DNA of 64,000 bases from Zerene cesonia (lineage: Eukaryota > Arthropoda > Insecta > Lepidoptera > Pieridae). How positions within the stretch are numbered: the first letter of the stretch is position 1; every line of letters begins with the position of its first letter. The notes under the pieces are model-generated. The model did no database searches. It saw only the letters and a program-made list of their open reading frames with translations, and had not been told where the DNA came from. The stretch covers positions 868,001 through 932,000 of the forward strand of contig NW_024045134.1 of assembly GCF_012273895.1 (NCBI RefSeq). Direction: 5' to 3'. Made by a program: the position numbers and the translations under genes. Shown here piece after piece: positions 26,901 through 33,443 of this stretch.

Positions 26901-28913
26901 CTGGAAACGTTTATTTGTTTTTTTCAAACGTTTGTTTTTTTCAACCGACTTCAAAAAACGAGGGGGTTATCCATTCGACTGTTCTAGAGCTTTCGATTGA
27001 GTGAACAGATTTAGATGATTTATTTATTAAAGCTGACCACCTGTGTGGTTCCATTTAATTTTGGTCTATATCTAAAAACAAACCGTAATATTACGAAACA
27101 TATTATCCATAACTGACCCGCAGGTTCAACTCGTACGACGGGCGTCTAGAACGTTCCATGGAAGCGGTCGTGCTGCTGACTGAGGCGCTGAAGGGCTACG
27201 AGACGAGAATACGCTACGATATGTTCGGGCACTCGGGGGAGGAGCACGCGCTCGAGCTGGTNNNNNNNNNNNNNNNNNNNNNNNNNNNNGTAGACATATG
27301 CAAAGTGTAAGATTTGGAAATTAAATACTTTTAAACGGATTTAAAATGCGATTTATTTATTATGTTACGTTTTGAACACTTTGCAGCGAGCGCGGTCAGG
27401 GGGAGTAGCAATCTTAAAAAGAACACACCGTTATATAGAATCAAAGTGTCATAATAAAGCTACATAAAAAGTGCTCCAATAATAAGAGAAAGAAAGAAAC
27501 GATATTTGTTATTCGCTCTATAAATTTGTACGTATATAAAAAAGTGCCCCATGCGTTTGAACCTTCTTTTTTATTTTTTATAAGTGGGGAAATCTTGCAT
27601 AAACACCCACATCCCCCGGGGAAGGAGCCTTGGGTCATGTCGGATTCCCACCGACTAGAACCCCACCGTGTTCCGTCGAGCCGTTCAAGTGTCCACGGGA
27701 GCTGGTCATCACTCATCCGCGACCCATTTGACCCATTTGACCGATTTGACCCATTTGACCCATTTGACCCATTTGACCCAGTTGACCCATTTGACCCACC
27801 TGTTCGCAGGTGATCCGCACGATGCACGCGCACGCGCAGTTCTGCTGGTCGGGCGACAACACGCTGCCGGCCGCGGGACACGCTATATCCACGCTCGCCG
27901 CTGAGGATGCGGACGAGGCCATCGTGCTGATACTGTCTGACGCTAATCTCAGACGGTGAGTGGTTTGTTTGTAATTTTTGAAGTGAAACTTCTTTAGAAT
28001 CGTTGTGATTTCAAACCTGATGCAACGGAAAAAAACGACAGGTAAGAGACACAAGTACAAAAATGTGTAGAATGAAGCCGGCAAAGAATGAGACAAAAAT
28101 TTACATACTATTTTATATTTTACATAAATTCATCTCATTCTTTTGTCGATTTCCTGAAGTTTCACTTCTATCTTTCTCACACCTTTTTTTTATGCCCTAA
28201 GCAGAATCATCTATCACTGAAAGAATTTTTGAAATCGGACCATTAGTTCTTGAGATTAACGCGTTCAACCAAACAAACAAACCCTTCAACTTTATAATAT
28301 TAATATAGATTATAATATATGGACGCAGGTACGGGATACCTCCGGAAAAGTTGGGCACCATACTGACGTCAGATCCGAGAGTGCAGGCGCATGTCATCTT
28401 TATAGGAAGTTTGGGAGACGAGGCTAACATGTGAGTGTCTTTTATCGTATATTTATAGGAGGCTTGTGTCCCAACAGTGGGAACATGTATGGGCTGATGA
28501 TGATGATGATGATGATTTTAAAAAAATCCAATACAATTCCTGGCTACTGTTTTTGGAAATATAACATATTATGTTTTGCGTTCAATATATGTATATAAAT
28601 TTTATATTTTCCGTCTTAAAAATGCTTTAGCAATCAATAAACACATAAATTTAATTTGATTGGAAAACAATTTAGCCATCATTTATAGAGTACAAATCGT
28701 ATAAATTTACATAAAATCATGCATGCAATAAAAAATTACTCTCGTATACATGTTATAAAAAGTAAAAATGCAAAAAGCTAAAAAAAAATAATCGTACAAT
28801 ACAGGTTACTTCGCAAGCTTCCAGTGGGCCACGCCCACGTGTGTATGGACGTCGCGTCGCTACCTCACATCATGCAACAGATATTCGCCTCGTCACTCTT
28901 ACAGACCTCATAA
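5714..28913 (+). CDS. VWA8: von Willebrand factor A domain-containing protein 8 (mitochondrial AAA+ ATPase), 21 exons
   Basis: VWA8 is a mitochondrial matrix-associated AAA+ ATPase in animals; its substrate is not established. Exons: 5714-5900, 6341-6464, 6792-6927, 7150-7317, 8062-8226, 18235-18393, 19518-19857, 20191-20437, 20544-20684, 21296-21431, 21596-22493, 22857-23062, 23541-23722, 24194-24353, 24910-25065, 25877-25985, 26469-26589, 27124-27261 (cut by N gap), 27810-27955, 28329-28430, 28805-28913 (TAA). Phases match at every visible junction, giving at least 1,375 residues. Order: mitochondrial leader; a degenerate AAA module; AAA with Walker A GPKGCGKS (~427-434); AAA with GNQGVGKN (~759-766) and Walker B VLVVDEADK (~821-829); a KDVSSPKHGKEDP-type hinge; and a VWA domain with MIDAS DVSGSM (~1205-1210). 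Human VWA8 is about 1,905 residues; the missing part lies between the AAA and VWA halves. Intron 14 appears to use a GC donor. Confidence 0.93.
6341..8226 (+). CDS. VWA8: VWA8 exons 2-5: first, degenerate AAA+ module
   Basis: Residues ~63-260. The Walker A position reads GRPGPSRRK, with no GKS/T, so this module probably does not hydrolyse ATP; vertebrate VWA8 is degenerate at the same place. A Walker B-like VLVIEGIEKAERN and the LENREMHLEDGR block follow, then the LGLPVPRYSG / LDPPLRSRFQARD sensor region. Junctions: donor 6465, acceptor 6791, donor 6928, acceptor 7149, donor 7318, acceptor 8061, donor 8227. Intron 4 (7318-8061) contains a Helitron copy and Helitron fragments. Confidence 0.9.
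7345..7485 (-). mobile_element. Composite of Helitron fragments
   Basis: A CTATATATATAAAATTC terminus of one family is joined to the reversed 5' end of family 2 (GCGACTTTGTTTTATACTAT at about 7456-7475). No full element is left. Lies in VWA8 intron 4. Confidence 0.45.
7707..7906 (+). mobile_element. Non-autonomous Helitron, family 1
   Basis: Complete 200-bp copy: A|TCCTACTAATATT at the 5' end, and the 3' hairpin followed by GGGCGCAG-CTAG|T. A short (AAT)n tract follows the 3' end. In VWA8 intron 4. Confidence 0.8.
8630..8766 (-). mobile_element. Degenerate copy of the tRNA-like inverted-repeat element
   Basis: Contains GAAAAAATTTGATCA, then ACCCGTGATCCTG from the tRNA-like head, and ends with ATGCTATAAAA. 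These blocks occur in the same order in the intact element at 60951-61230 (read on the other strand). Most of the tRNA-like part is deleted and no target-site duplication was found. In VWA8 intron 5. Confidence 0.45.
9308..9341 (-). terminator. Poly(A) signals downstream of the nested gene
   Basis: Read on the minus strand, AATAAA occurs at 9336-9341 and again at 9308-9313, about 60 and 90 bp after the stop codon. This supports an independent transcription unit. Confidence 0.45.
9403..10380 (-). CDS. Antisense gene nested in VWA8 intron 5; unidentified 325-residue protein
   Basis: The longest uninterrupted frame in the window outside VWA8: ATG at 10380, stop at 9403, no internal stop over 978 bp of AT-rich surroundings. 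The composition is protein-like: a less charged N-terminus (residues 1-40, with several W and Y), then alternating acidic (SDVDDSDDELR) and basic stretches, and a C-terminal ~90 residues rich in K, R, E and Q that could form a helix (around NIAETRQKVVTERNAVEKQYAELV). No signal peptide, membrane segment or known catalytic motif is visible. I do not recognise the family. No intron is needed. It is transcribed against VWA8 and wholly inside its 10-kb intron. An upstream exon or a recent retrocopy origin cannot be excluded. Confidence 0.7.
   Translation of the reverse strand: MPALWQSSQRPMYIRTVWVDGFRHPILHYDDPCYIKLSAKRRPYSSASTHKATTKIQSGRLSHRHEDLEDCLRKLRLVITNEKSFKGDQEPRVEKLNLSDVDDSDDELRIKASPQHLNDFDTSRFDNVTMKAIKSNRTSRTDSMENTELSDRVLQWLDLAGKIDLLKEDTGERMSQPRHSWPEIQKRNLIKSKTSADLKAKESKPIEQKLSGPIDRNEFNVPTSNTIENYARQSRNVKSTLRHDTRIKENRRAKDVKRNIAETRQKVVTERNAVEKQYAELVSKKLIPDVGKVKKQVHIFMPEALSKRTDSNVTSRTQSLLSQKI
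10381..11835. other. VWA8 intron 5, upstream flank of the nested gene
   Basis: The first 100-200 bp before the nested ATG should hold its promoter; no TATA box was recognised. Short open frames here have no protein-like features. The remainder is AT-rich sequence running into the first N gap. Confidence 0.35.
11836..12835. other. Assembly gap, 1000 N
   Basis: Exactly 1000 N, so probably a fixed-size scaffold gap of unknown true length. It lies in VWA8 intron 5. The protein is continuous across it, so no VWA8 exon is expected inside. Confidence 0.98.
12836..14210. other. VWA8 intron 5, no feature recognised
   Basis: AT-rich with scattered stops in all frames. No repeat family or gene seen. 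Confidence 0.3.
14211..14407 (+). mobile_element. Non-autonomous Helitron, family 2
   Basis: Complete: A|TCACTAAATAGTATAAAAC at the 5' end and GCTGCGGGCAAAAG-CTAG|T at the 3' end. It is the clearest full copy of family 2 in the window. Confidence 0.75.
14640..14985 (+). repeat. 88-bp tandem repeat, about four copies
   Basis: The GGGCATTAGG motif recurs at 14691, 14779, 14867 and (as TGGCATTAGG) 14954, a constant 88-bp period. Units share ATTTATTTGCTTTAAA, ATCATAGAATATAGAGTTG and TTAATTCATTCAATAATT and differ by only a few substitutions. Confidence 0.9.
14986..16051. other. VWA8 intron 5, no feature recognised
   Basis: AT-rich sequence between the tandem repeat and the next Helitron. The small open frames have biased, non-protein composition. 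Confidence 0.3.
16052..16244 (-). mobile_element. Non-autonomous Helitron, family 1
   Basis: Complete on the minus strand: TCCTAGTAATATT at its 5' end, hairpin and GGGGCGCAG-CTAG|T at its 3' end. Confidence 0.8.
17069..17300 (-). mobile_element. Helitron-like element (GGCGGAGCCGGGACG end)
   Basis: Minus-strand 3' end GGGCGGAGCCGGGACGAGCGT-CTAG|T. The body, with TTTAATCGGGACAAAA and AATTTCATCAAAAT, is shared with the copy at 19.9-20.1 kb. Confidence 0.6.
17608..17802 (-). CDS. Small frame with signal-peptide-like N-terminus (doubtful)
   Basis: A 64-residue frame starting MKTACHARAVVFALVVVLII: a short basic start, a 12-15 residue hydrophobic core, then an A-x-A-like region (VRAKS). The rest has one cysteine and two N-glycosylation sequons. 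It lies antisense in VWA8 intron 5. No poly(A) signal, repeat or homology supports it, and a frame of this length arises by chance in AT-rich DNA. Confidence 0.15.
   Translation of the reverse strand: MKTACHARAVVFALVVVLIIVIYHPVRAKSKFLYKDVYFNVKYYSDLNCNKTLMTRFNITQFIV
18235..19857 (+). CDS. VWA8: VWA8 exons 6-7: linker between AAA modules 1 and 2
   Basis: Residues ~261-426. Exon 6 encodes the SLPDFPIDNL segment and exon 7 the LLYLLYPYKTFL segment, both recognisable from VWA8 and in the expected order after exon 5, so no exon is missing across the 10-kb intron. Intron 6 (18394-19517) carries only an old Metulj-like SINE fragment near 19.1-19.2 kb. The rest of it looks like unique AT-rich DNA. 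Confidence 0.88.
19105..19235 (+). mobile_element. Metulj-like SINE, 3' fragment
   Basis: Holds the CAGTCGTCAATCCTTTGC middle, the GATGAGCGGTGGTGATCG block and a TATAGTATAAAAAA end. The 5' half is lost. VWA8 intron 6. Confidence 0.55.
19905..20077 (-). mobile_element. Helitron-like fragment, same family as 17069-17300
   Basis: Shares TTTAATCGGGATAAAAAGC, AACAAATTTCATCAAAATCCG and AGAAGTTTCAGTGTG with the 17-kb copy. The CTAG end is missing. VWA8 intron 7. Confidence 0.5.
20191..20684 (+). CDS. VWA8: VWA8 exons 8-9: second AAA+ module
   Basis: Opens directly with an intact Walker A, GPKGCGKS (~427-434). The VLYQDMTARDLIQQR block follows, then a Walker B-like MAVLDGLHR (~485-493) and the LVHDRELQLHDGTRLV strand. 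Exon 8 ends in phase 2 at an AG|GTTGGT donor, and exon 9 supplies the last base of the arginine codon. The module is complete and probably binds ATP. Confidence 0.9.
20898..21083 (-). mobile_element. Helitron-like element (GCAGCTTTCTAATGG family)
   Basis: Minus-strand 3' end CGAAGCCGGGGCGAACTG-CTAG|T, with an AGCGAAGCTGCAGC inner block. The 5' end is near TCTACACAAATAC. Lies in VWA8 intron 9. Confidence 0.6.
21296..23062 (+). CDS. VWA8: VWA8 exons 10-12: third AAA+ module
   Basis: The large exon 11 (21596-22493, 898 nt) holds the third nucleotide site: Walker A GNQGVGKN (~759-766), the REYIQLHRDTTVQSLT block, and Walker B VLVVDEADKAP (~821). MIVLANRPGFPFLGNDFF follows as the sensor 1 region. 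The last Walker A residue is N instead of S/T, as I recall for vertebrate VWA8. Exon 12 begins with the second half of the glycine codon of a GDLFSCHAVDNP segment and ends with LVNIVKHLQ. Confidence 0.92.
22494..22856. other. VWA8 intron 11
   Basis: Exon 11's frame stays open for about 115 bases past the donor at 22494, but the added residues match nothing and the splice to 22857 restores VWA8. No repeat seen. Confidence 0.4.
23063..23540. other. VWA8 intron 12
   Basis: AT-rich, no gene recognised. A short ACTCTTATCTGAGGTGGCC block near 23325 is not assigned. Confidence 0.3.
23541..24353 (+). CDS. VWA8: VWA8 exons 13-14: shortened junction between AAA and VWA halves
   Basis: Exon 13 runs from the NVFDFDRYSRD segment, which ends the AAA half, straight to SVQLTIERTSG. 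Exon 14 continues with KDVSSPKHGKEDP, the start of the VWA half. In the vertebrate protein several hundred residues separate these two blocks. The intron between the exons is only 471 bp and has no other coding frame, so the segment is absent from this locus. Exon 14 is very GC-rich and glycine-rich (GGNTWAGGTGGRDTAG). It must end at 24353 to stay in frame, which makes the donor GC rather than GT. Confidence 0.85.
23723..24193. other. VWA8 intron 13
   Basis: 471 bp of AT-rich sequence, checked for the missing central VWA8 segment. No coding frame of useful length is present in any phase. Confidence 0.5.
24354..24355 (+). promoter_or_regulatory. VWA8: Non-canonical GC splice donor of VWA8 intron 14
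   Basis: The exon ends CAG|GCGAGT. Exon 15 begins TTA TCC GAC in phase 0, so only this cut rejoins the HNVHQ and LSDAEKDD segments in frame. The nearest GT (24358) would shift the frame. The paired acceptor is a normal TACAG at 24909. Confidence 0.75.
24498..24740 (+). mobile_element. Metulj-like SINE in VWA8 intron 14
   Basis: Begins at TCATGGCACGAATTGGGCCAGC and runs through ACAGAAAACCGGCGTGGAAT and the pyrimidine-rich middle to GGACGGCGCATTCG. It lacks the final block and the poly(A) tail. Confidence 0.7.
24768..24848 (-). mobile_element. LINE 3'-end fragment
   Basis: CTCAAACTCAAACTGAAACAG, then TTTATTCAATTGGAC, match the block at 42305-42475. Both look like reversed 3' ends of a lepidopteran LINE. 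The clade assignment is not secure. Confidence 0.4.
24910..25985 (+). CDS. VWA8: VWA8 exons 15-16: charged helical linker before the VWA domain
   Basis: Encodes LSDAEKDDIPEHVKRAAREM, then MSEYDANLYGQF and a KKKERQWSRHQTSGELDDGKIIEG segment, all matching the pre-VWA helical region of VWA8. Exon 15 (24910-25065) is followed 14 bp later by a GATA microsatellite. Exon 16 is 25877-25985 and ends in phase 1. Confidence 0.88.
25079..25101 (+). repeat. (GATA)n microsatellite
   Basis: Five GATA units starting 14 bp after the exon 15 donor of VWA8. Confidence 0.8.
25622..25790 (+). mobile_element. Non-autonomous Helitron, family 1, internally deleted
   Basis: TCCTATTAATATTAAAAACG at the 5' end and GGGGCGCAG-CTAG|T at the 3' end. 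About 30 bp before the 3' hairpin are missing and the hairpin is mutated (GCGGGTGGAACAGC). In VWA8 intron 15. Confidence 0.7.
26112..26190 (-). mobile_element. Metulj-like SINE, 3' fragment
   Basis: GAGCTGGTGGTTCGCCTGATGG followed by CACCACCGCCCATTAACATTC: the reversed 3' block only. VWA8 intron 16. Confidence 0.6.
26469..28913 (+). CDS. VWA8: VWA8 exons 17-21: von Willebrand A domain and C-terminus
   Basis: Exon 17 ends with LRLVVDVSGSMYR, whose D-x-S-x-S is the metal-ion-dependent adhesion site. Exon 18 gives RFNSYDGRLERSMEAVV and GHSGEEHALELV and then runs into the 28-N gap; about 16 residues expected before VIRTMHAHAQF are not visible. Exon 19 carries IVLILSDANL, exon 20 VIFIGSLGDEA, and exon 21 the short conserved tail IMQQIFASSLLQTS followed by TAA at 28911-28913. 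Confidence 0.88.
26611..26727 (+). repeat. Direct duplication of about 57 bp
   Basis: TTTGGCTTATATAAATGCTGG ... ACGCAGTATGTT (from 26611) is followed at once by TTTGGTTTATATTATAAAGG ... ACGCAGTATGTT (from about 26669). In VWA8 intron 17. Confidence 0.6.
27262..27289. other. Short assembly gap, 28 N, inside VWA8 exon 18
   Basis: The reading frame is open up to the gap and a stop follows directly after it, so the exon end and its donor lie in the missing sequence. Confidence 0.97.
27717..27797 (+). repeat. VWA8: 9-bp minisatellite (GACCCATTT)n next to VWA8 exon 19
   Basis: About nine nearly perfect units; single changes give GACCGATTT and GACCCAGTT. The array ends 12 bp before the CAG of the acceptor at 27809, so it supplies most of the sequence where branch point and pyrimidine tract would normally lie. 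Confidence 0.9.
28205..28310 (-). mobile_element. Helitron-like fragment in VWA8 intron 19
   Basis: TGAAAGAATTTTTGAAATCGG, ACAAACAAACCC and TTTATAATATTAATATAGA match one side of the 20.9-kb element. The CTAG end is gone. It ends 18 bp before exon 20. Confidence 0.5.
28456..28516 (+). mobile_element. tRNA-derived SINE 3' fragment with (GAT)n tail
   Basis: CCCAACAGTGGGAACATGTATGGGCTGATGATGATG: the end of the SINE type that is longer at 43036-43274. Lies in VWA8 intron 20. Confidence 0.55.
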
Positions 28914-28943
28914 TTAATACCCTTTAAAGAAATATATATGTTA

Positions 28944-28956
28944 AATAAAAAATAAA
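28944..28956 (+). terminator. VWA8: Poly(A) signals of VWA8
   Basis: Two AATAAA hexamers (28944-28949 and 28951-28956) begin 30 bp after the stop codon, which implies a very short 3' UTR. A further AATAAA occurs about 100 bp later and could serve as an alternative. Confidence 0.6.
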
Positions 28957-30104
28957 TTTAATTAACACCGGCGAAAAAACGCGTCATTACAGTGACGCTG
29001 GTACTTTCATATTTAAAATTAAAGACAATAAGTCATATTGTTTGAGTATATGAAAAAATAAAACTGTAATTTAATATTAGTTCAGCCGATTAGACGAGAT
29101 AGAAAACATAATATATATACACAAATTTTCTATATACATAGTTTTGTGTTTTTTAAAATTGAGACAAACATTTCTGGAGTTTATCACTAACAATCATATT
29201 TTTTTATTAACTCTCTTAAAGTAACTATATACTCACGGGGATACTAATGTTAGTAGCAAAATAAATGTTCGTTTTATTTTAGTAGAATTGTACATCGAAA
29301 TGTTTATTTGCTTCAAAGTTCAAATAATAACATTCCATCCAAATAACTGCGAGCTTCTAATTTTTATTCAAGTCGATACTAACTCTAGGTAAATCGGAAT
29401 CAAAGGAATCAATCTAAAAACAAGCCAAAGTTATAAAAGTATTTTCATCATATTTACGTAAAATAGGTAAAAGCATAAAATTTGTTGAGAGGACTATAAG
29501 AGCTCAATTGACGCACGCACACATTTATGTCTGTCGATACACAGGGCTGCACGCACACGTGCGTACGTAACGTGCTCAGAAATAAGAATACGCGATTTAC
29601 TAAATATATATGGATATTACTAAAAATATTAATCACTATTAATTGAAGAATAACTTACCAAAAAACCACAGGGAGACAGATGTAGTAATGGGTTCTGTAC
29701 GTACGTACTGCTTTCTCTTTCTAACTATGAGATATATCCTTTGGTGTGTTTAAACCATTTTTTTTTTGTTAATGGTGTGGTTAAAGTGATTATAAAAATA
29801 ATTGTATTGCCGAAGTACAATTTTGTATATATATGAAAAATGTAACATAAGTAAATAATACAATTTTATATATTATAATAGCAAATCTATATGAATGTAA
29901 GGATATTTTATATATTTCTATATAATGTTGAAATTAAAGTTTTTTGTTATATTCAATTGTTTCATTGCGTCGCATCGTCGTCGCAAGTAAACCAAAATTA
30001 TCCTGTTATAAACGTATGATTCTGACTGTAGGTATTCCAATATTTATAGTTTTTTAACATCTAAAATGTACACGTTAAATATATTTTGAGAAATTTTTTA
30101 ACTT
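28957..30104. other. Downstream flank of VWA8
   Basis: AT-rich DNA with several later AATAAA hexamers. An alternating CACGCACAC-rich patch occurs near 29510-29560. No gene recognised. Confidence 0.3.
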
Positions 30105-30232
30105 GGAGGTAGTGCCTCTGCGAATCCGCTGCACGGTTTTAAGGTGTAAGGGATAAGGAAAGGATTGCCGACTGGAAAGAAGGAATGATGAGGAAAAAGA
30201 AACAGGCCTCCGGCTTCCCTTACGAAACACAT
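30105..30232 (-). mobile_element. Metulj-like SINE, middle part
   Basis: TGCCTCTGCGAAT, AGGATTGCCGACTGGAAAG and CAGGCCTCCGGCTTCCC: reversed middle of the element with both ends lost. Confidence 0.55.
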
Positions 30233-30767
30233 GATACTAATTCACTCCTTTTCTCTGTACAATTTATTGGGAAGCTTTTTCGTTTATCACTTGCATTTTG
30301 TTGTTTTCTATGGAGTAAAAACCATGATAAAATTAGAGGTTAATACAATTTTTTTTCGAAAAGGTTACCAAATTACACAAGAATTATTGAAAATTAACGA
30401 AAAAGTATTTTGTCTGTGGCCCTATGTGTTGTTGTCGATTGGCGACAATTACTATCATTTTGTTCCATAGTTCGTTTCGTTTTCATTTACACACGGCATA
30501 TTGAAAAAGTTCGGAAAGCGTACGCTGTGTAACTTTTCTGATTATCGCTCTCCGATAATATCGGCGCGTATCATTGGTATTTGTCCTAACTACGATATAT
30601 ATCAATAACAATATTAGATAATTATTTTCAACAATATCAATCGTGTCACACTCTAATGTGTATGTATAATGTTTAGAGATTTGTGGAAAATGATCCATCT
30701 ATCCATTAGAATCTAATCTTTATTTTATTTATACATCTATGGTAGGTTATTAAAATATGCTAATGTT

Positions 30768-30820
30768 GAGAAATTTTGAAAGAATAGAAATTTCAATGCT
30801 ATAAAACTAAAAATTAAATT
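30768..30820 (-). mobile_element. 53-bp deletion derivative of the tRNA-like inverted-repeat element
   Basis: Starts GAGAAATTTTGAAAGAATAG and ends AATGCTATAAAACTAAAAATT, the two termini of the element at 60951-61230, with everything between deleted. A perfect 12-bp direct repeat, TATGCTAATGTT, lies on both sides (30756-30767 and 30821-30832). Confidence 0.65.
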
Positions 30821-30862
30821 TATGCTAATGTTATTATGTATGCGTGTTTGGACATAACCATT

Positions 30863-31070
30863 AAACAAGAGAGCAACATTACATGATTTTAATTAGTAAT
30901 CAAAAGATAGTATGAAACACGGGCATTGTCAGATTTTGCTTTTAGGCAACTAAGTAAAATGACTAAAAGTAGGCATATACAATGACCCCTATAATTTATT
31001 AAATAAATTTTATTTACATTGAACACTAGCTTTGTTTTGCAAAGCGACTTTGTTCTATACTATATAGTGA
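30863..31070 (-). repeat. Dispersed ~200-bp repeat, inverted copy of 43401-43606
   Basis: AACAAGAGAGCA, CATTACATGATTTTAATT, AAAGATAGTATGAAACAC, TGACTAAAAGTA and AATAAATTTTATTTACATTG recur in reverse complement at 43.4-43.6 kb. One end (31026-31070) is a 45-bp stretch with Helitron family 2 termini (TCACTATATAGT ... AAAG-CTAG|T) and no middle. That truncated Helitron is present in both copies. Confidence 0.75.
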
Positions 31071-31489
31071 CGTAAAAATAAAACTGGAATAGGTTAAATT
31101 TTTTTTTTAACAGTTTATGGACAAACTTTAGTATTTATCATTAAATAATAATACTGGTAATTTTATGCGTCCGTAGTTTGAAAGACGTTATATCTAAATC
31201 AACACCGACAACACACACTTATTTCCTATTTTCGTCGTCTAGGAAGCTTTCATCGTAGGGCATGGCCTCGTCTCTTTTACTAAATTCGTTTTGTATTCAA
31301 TGAGTATACAAGCGACGTGTGAAGTTAAAACATCAAACAGAACTTGTGAAATAAAGACCAAACATAAACATAGAGGGGGCAGTACTGTTATGTTCAGGTT
31401 TGTTTGTTTTAGCGACTAAAGCCGTACCGTACGTATTTGTGGGTAAAGAACGGAAGGTTTTCGTTACGGTTAATATCTTTTCGATGCTT

Positions 31490-31805
31490 CCTTATTTATT
31501 TATTTAATTTATTTAACAGAATTTGTCAAATCACTACATAGTATAATACAATGTCACTTTCTCTGTCCCTATGTCCCTATATGTGATTAAATCTTTATAA
31601 CTACGCAACGGAATTTGATGCGGATTTTTTTAATAGATAGAGTGATTCATGAAGAAGGTGTTTATGTACAACACCATCCATCAAACTACTTCGAATTTAA
31701 CGCGAGTGAAGCCGCGGGCAAAAACTAGTATACAATAAAATGGTTAATATAGTATTATGAGGCAATGTAATCGCTTATCAGCGATCTCTTCCAGGACGCC
31801 AAAGG
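31490..31805 (-). mobile_element. LINE 3' tail, split by a Helitron
   Basis: TTTATTTATTTAATTTATTTAAC on the left, and GAGGCAATGTAATCGCTTATCAGCGATCTCTTCCAGG on the right of the inserted Helitron, correspond to the tail at 39640-39765. Orientation is inferred from the T-rich end lying on the left. Confidence 0.5.
31531..31728 (+). mobile_element. Non-autonomous Helitron, family 2, nested in a LINE tail
   Basis: A|TCACTACATAGTATAAT at the 5' end and GAAGCCGCGGGCAAAAA-CTAG|T at the 3' end. Complete. Confidence 0.75.
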
Positions 31806-32523
31806 TAAATGTAAAATAAATGTTACGCGGGTGGTATGAAAAATATAGAATACATAAAATACATACATAAGTAGTTAGATACGATTGGACGGAATATCAA
31901 TTTATTCTAGCTATTGTAAAATTATTAAAATAGTTTTGTATGCATACAGTTATAATTATTTTCATAGGCGTAACAATAGTCAAGTATTTAAGTGTGCATA
32001 TAAAGTTGTATCAACAAACAAATACTGACGACTGTGACTTTTTATTTGTGTATTGAACCTCATTAGCTAGTGTCCTTGCAGTGGTAACAAATATTGGTTG
32101 AAGGTGATAACGATTTTTTTCATGAAATAACGAAGAAGTTTCCAAAATAACATACCTACTCTTAATTACGATTCAGTTTGACTACATTGACACACAAGTT
32201 ATGTCTGTAGATAAAGGGGACACAGAAATACCGTAGACACCTAGATGAAAATCCCTCGTAAATGTTAATTATTCGGTGTGAACTAAGCGGGCTGAAACCT
32301 ATACCCAAATATTTAAAAAAAACTGGGTACTTCCGAGATCTGTTGGAAATATTATTTATCTCGAATAAAGATATCGGACCTATGCTCAGGTTATTGTATA
32401 TTTGATACACAAGATTGTCCAGGGATGATCAAAATGATTAGGTTCATTATACTAAAATTAATTTGGCAAAGATTGCCATCGTGAAGTCATAATAAATATC
32501 TAGGAAATATCAAGCCTTTTTTA

Positions 32524-32717
32524 TCCTACTAATATTATAAATGCGAAAGTTTGTAAGGATGTGTGTGAGTGTTTGTTGCTCTTCTAAATCTACTGAACCG
32601 ATTGCAATGAAATTTGTACGTAGATAGCTGGACAACTGGAATAACATATAGGCAAGTTTTTATCCCGATATTCCTACGGGATACGGACTTACGCGGGTGA
32701 AACCGCGAGGCACATTG
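32524..32717 (+). mobile_element. Non-autonomous Helitron, family 1, damaged 3' end
   Basis: The body is near-complete from TCCTACTAATATT to the hairpin. The last block reads GAGGCACATTGT in place of GGGCGCAG-CTAG. Confidence 0.7.
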
Positions 32718-33120
32718 TATAATTTACTAATGTCATTGTAGGACTATACGAAATATATCAGCATAAAAACCGTAAAATATCACCAACAAAGATACATTTA
32801 TCCAAAACTTTGTATATTAAATGCTACATTTTAAAACCGTTTCTGCAACCGACTCTGATAATAATTGTCCCAATAACTCTGCCCCGTCAAAACTTCACCT
32901 CATTATATTAGCATAACGTACACTTTGACCTACCTCGGGAGCCTCAATTCCCTTTATTGCCTGTTTCCCGCCACTTATGTACTGAACAAACAATTTAGCA
33001 GGATAGCTCTCGTGACGTCATGCGGTCGTTAAGCCGAGCGCTTGTAAACAATTAAACGATGCGAAATGCATGCCACAAAGGGTTGTGGCTACATTTTGTG
33101 CATGGCAACAATATCTACAG

Positions 33121-33280
33121 TAATATTATAAAGAGAAATCTTTTGTATTTTTGTATCTGTTTTCACGAAAAATCGTTGGTCCGACTTAAAAAACTCTTTC
33201 ATTGTTAGAAAGCTGCAACTTCACTGAGTGACATAGGTTACATATAATGTACCACGGCCGAAGTCGGCGCAAACTGCTAG
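33121..33280 (+). mobile_element. Helitron-like element (GCAGCTTTCTAATGG family), plus strand
   Basis: Runs from AATATTATAAAGAG through GAAAGCTGCAACTTCACTGAGTGACAT to CACGGCCGAAGTCGGCGCAAACTG-CTAG|T. Confidence 0.6.
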
Positions 33281-33443
33281 TTAATATAATATTTTTTTCT
33301 ATACGGCTAACGCTACTGGATATCCGTTTAGTAATGGTGATTACAGATGAAAAGATAATTGTTTGAATCACCTGAATGTAGAAATGTTGTCTTATCGTAA
33401 GCGTTCTTCTATAATTTGGTAATATTAATGTATTCACTCCCGT

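Noticed and set aside
27441..28096. Frames of up to 146 residues with GSNGSNGSN, DPFDPFDPF or THLTHLTHL repeats
   Set aside because: All are translations of the 9-bp minisatellite next to exon 19.
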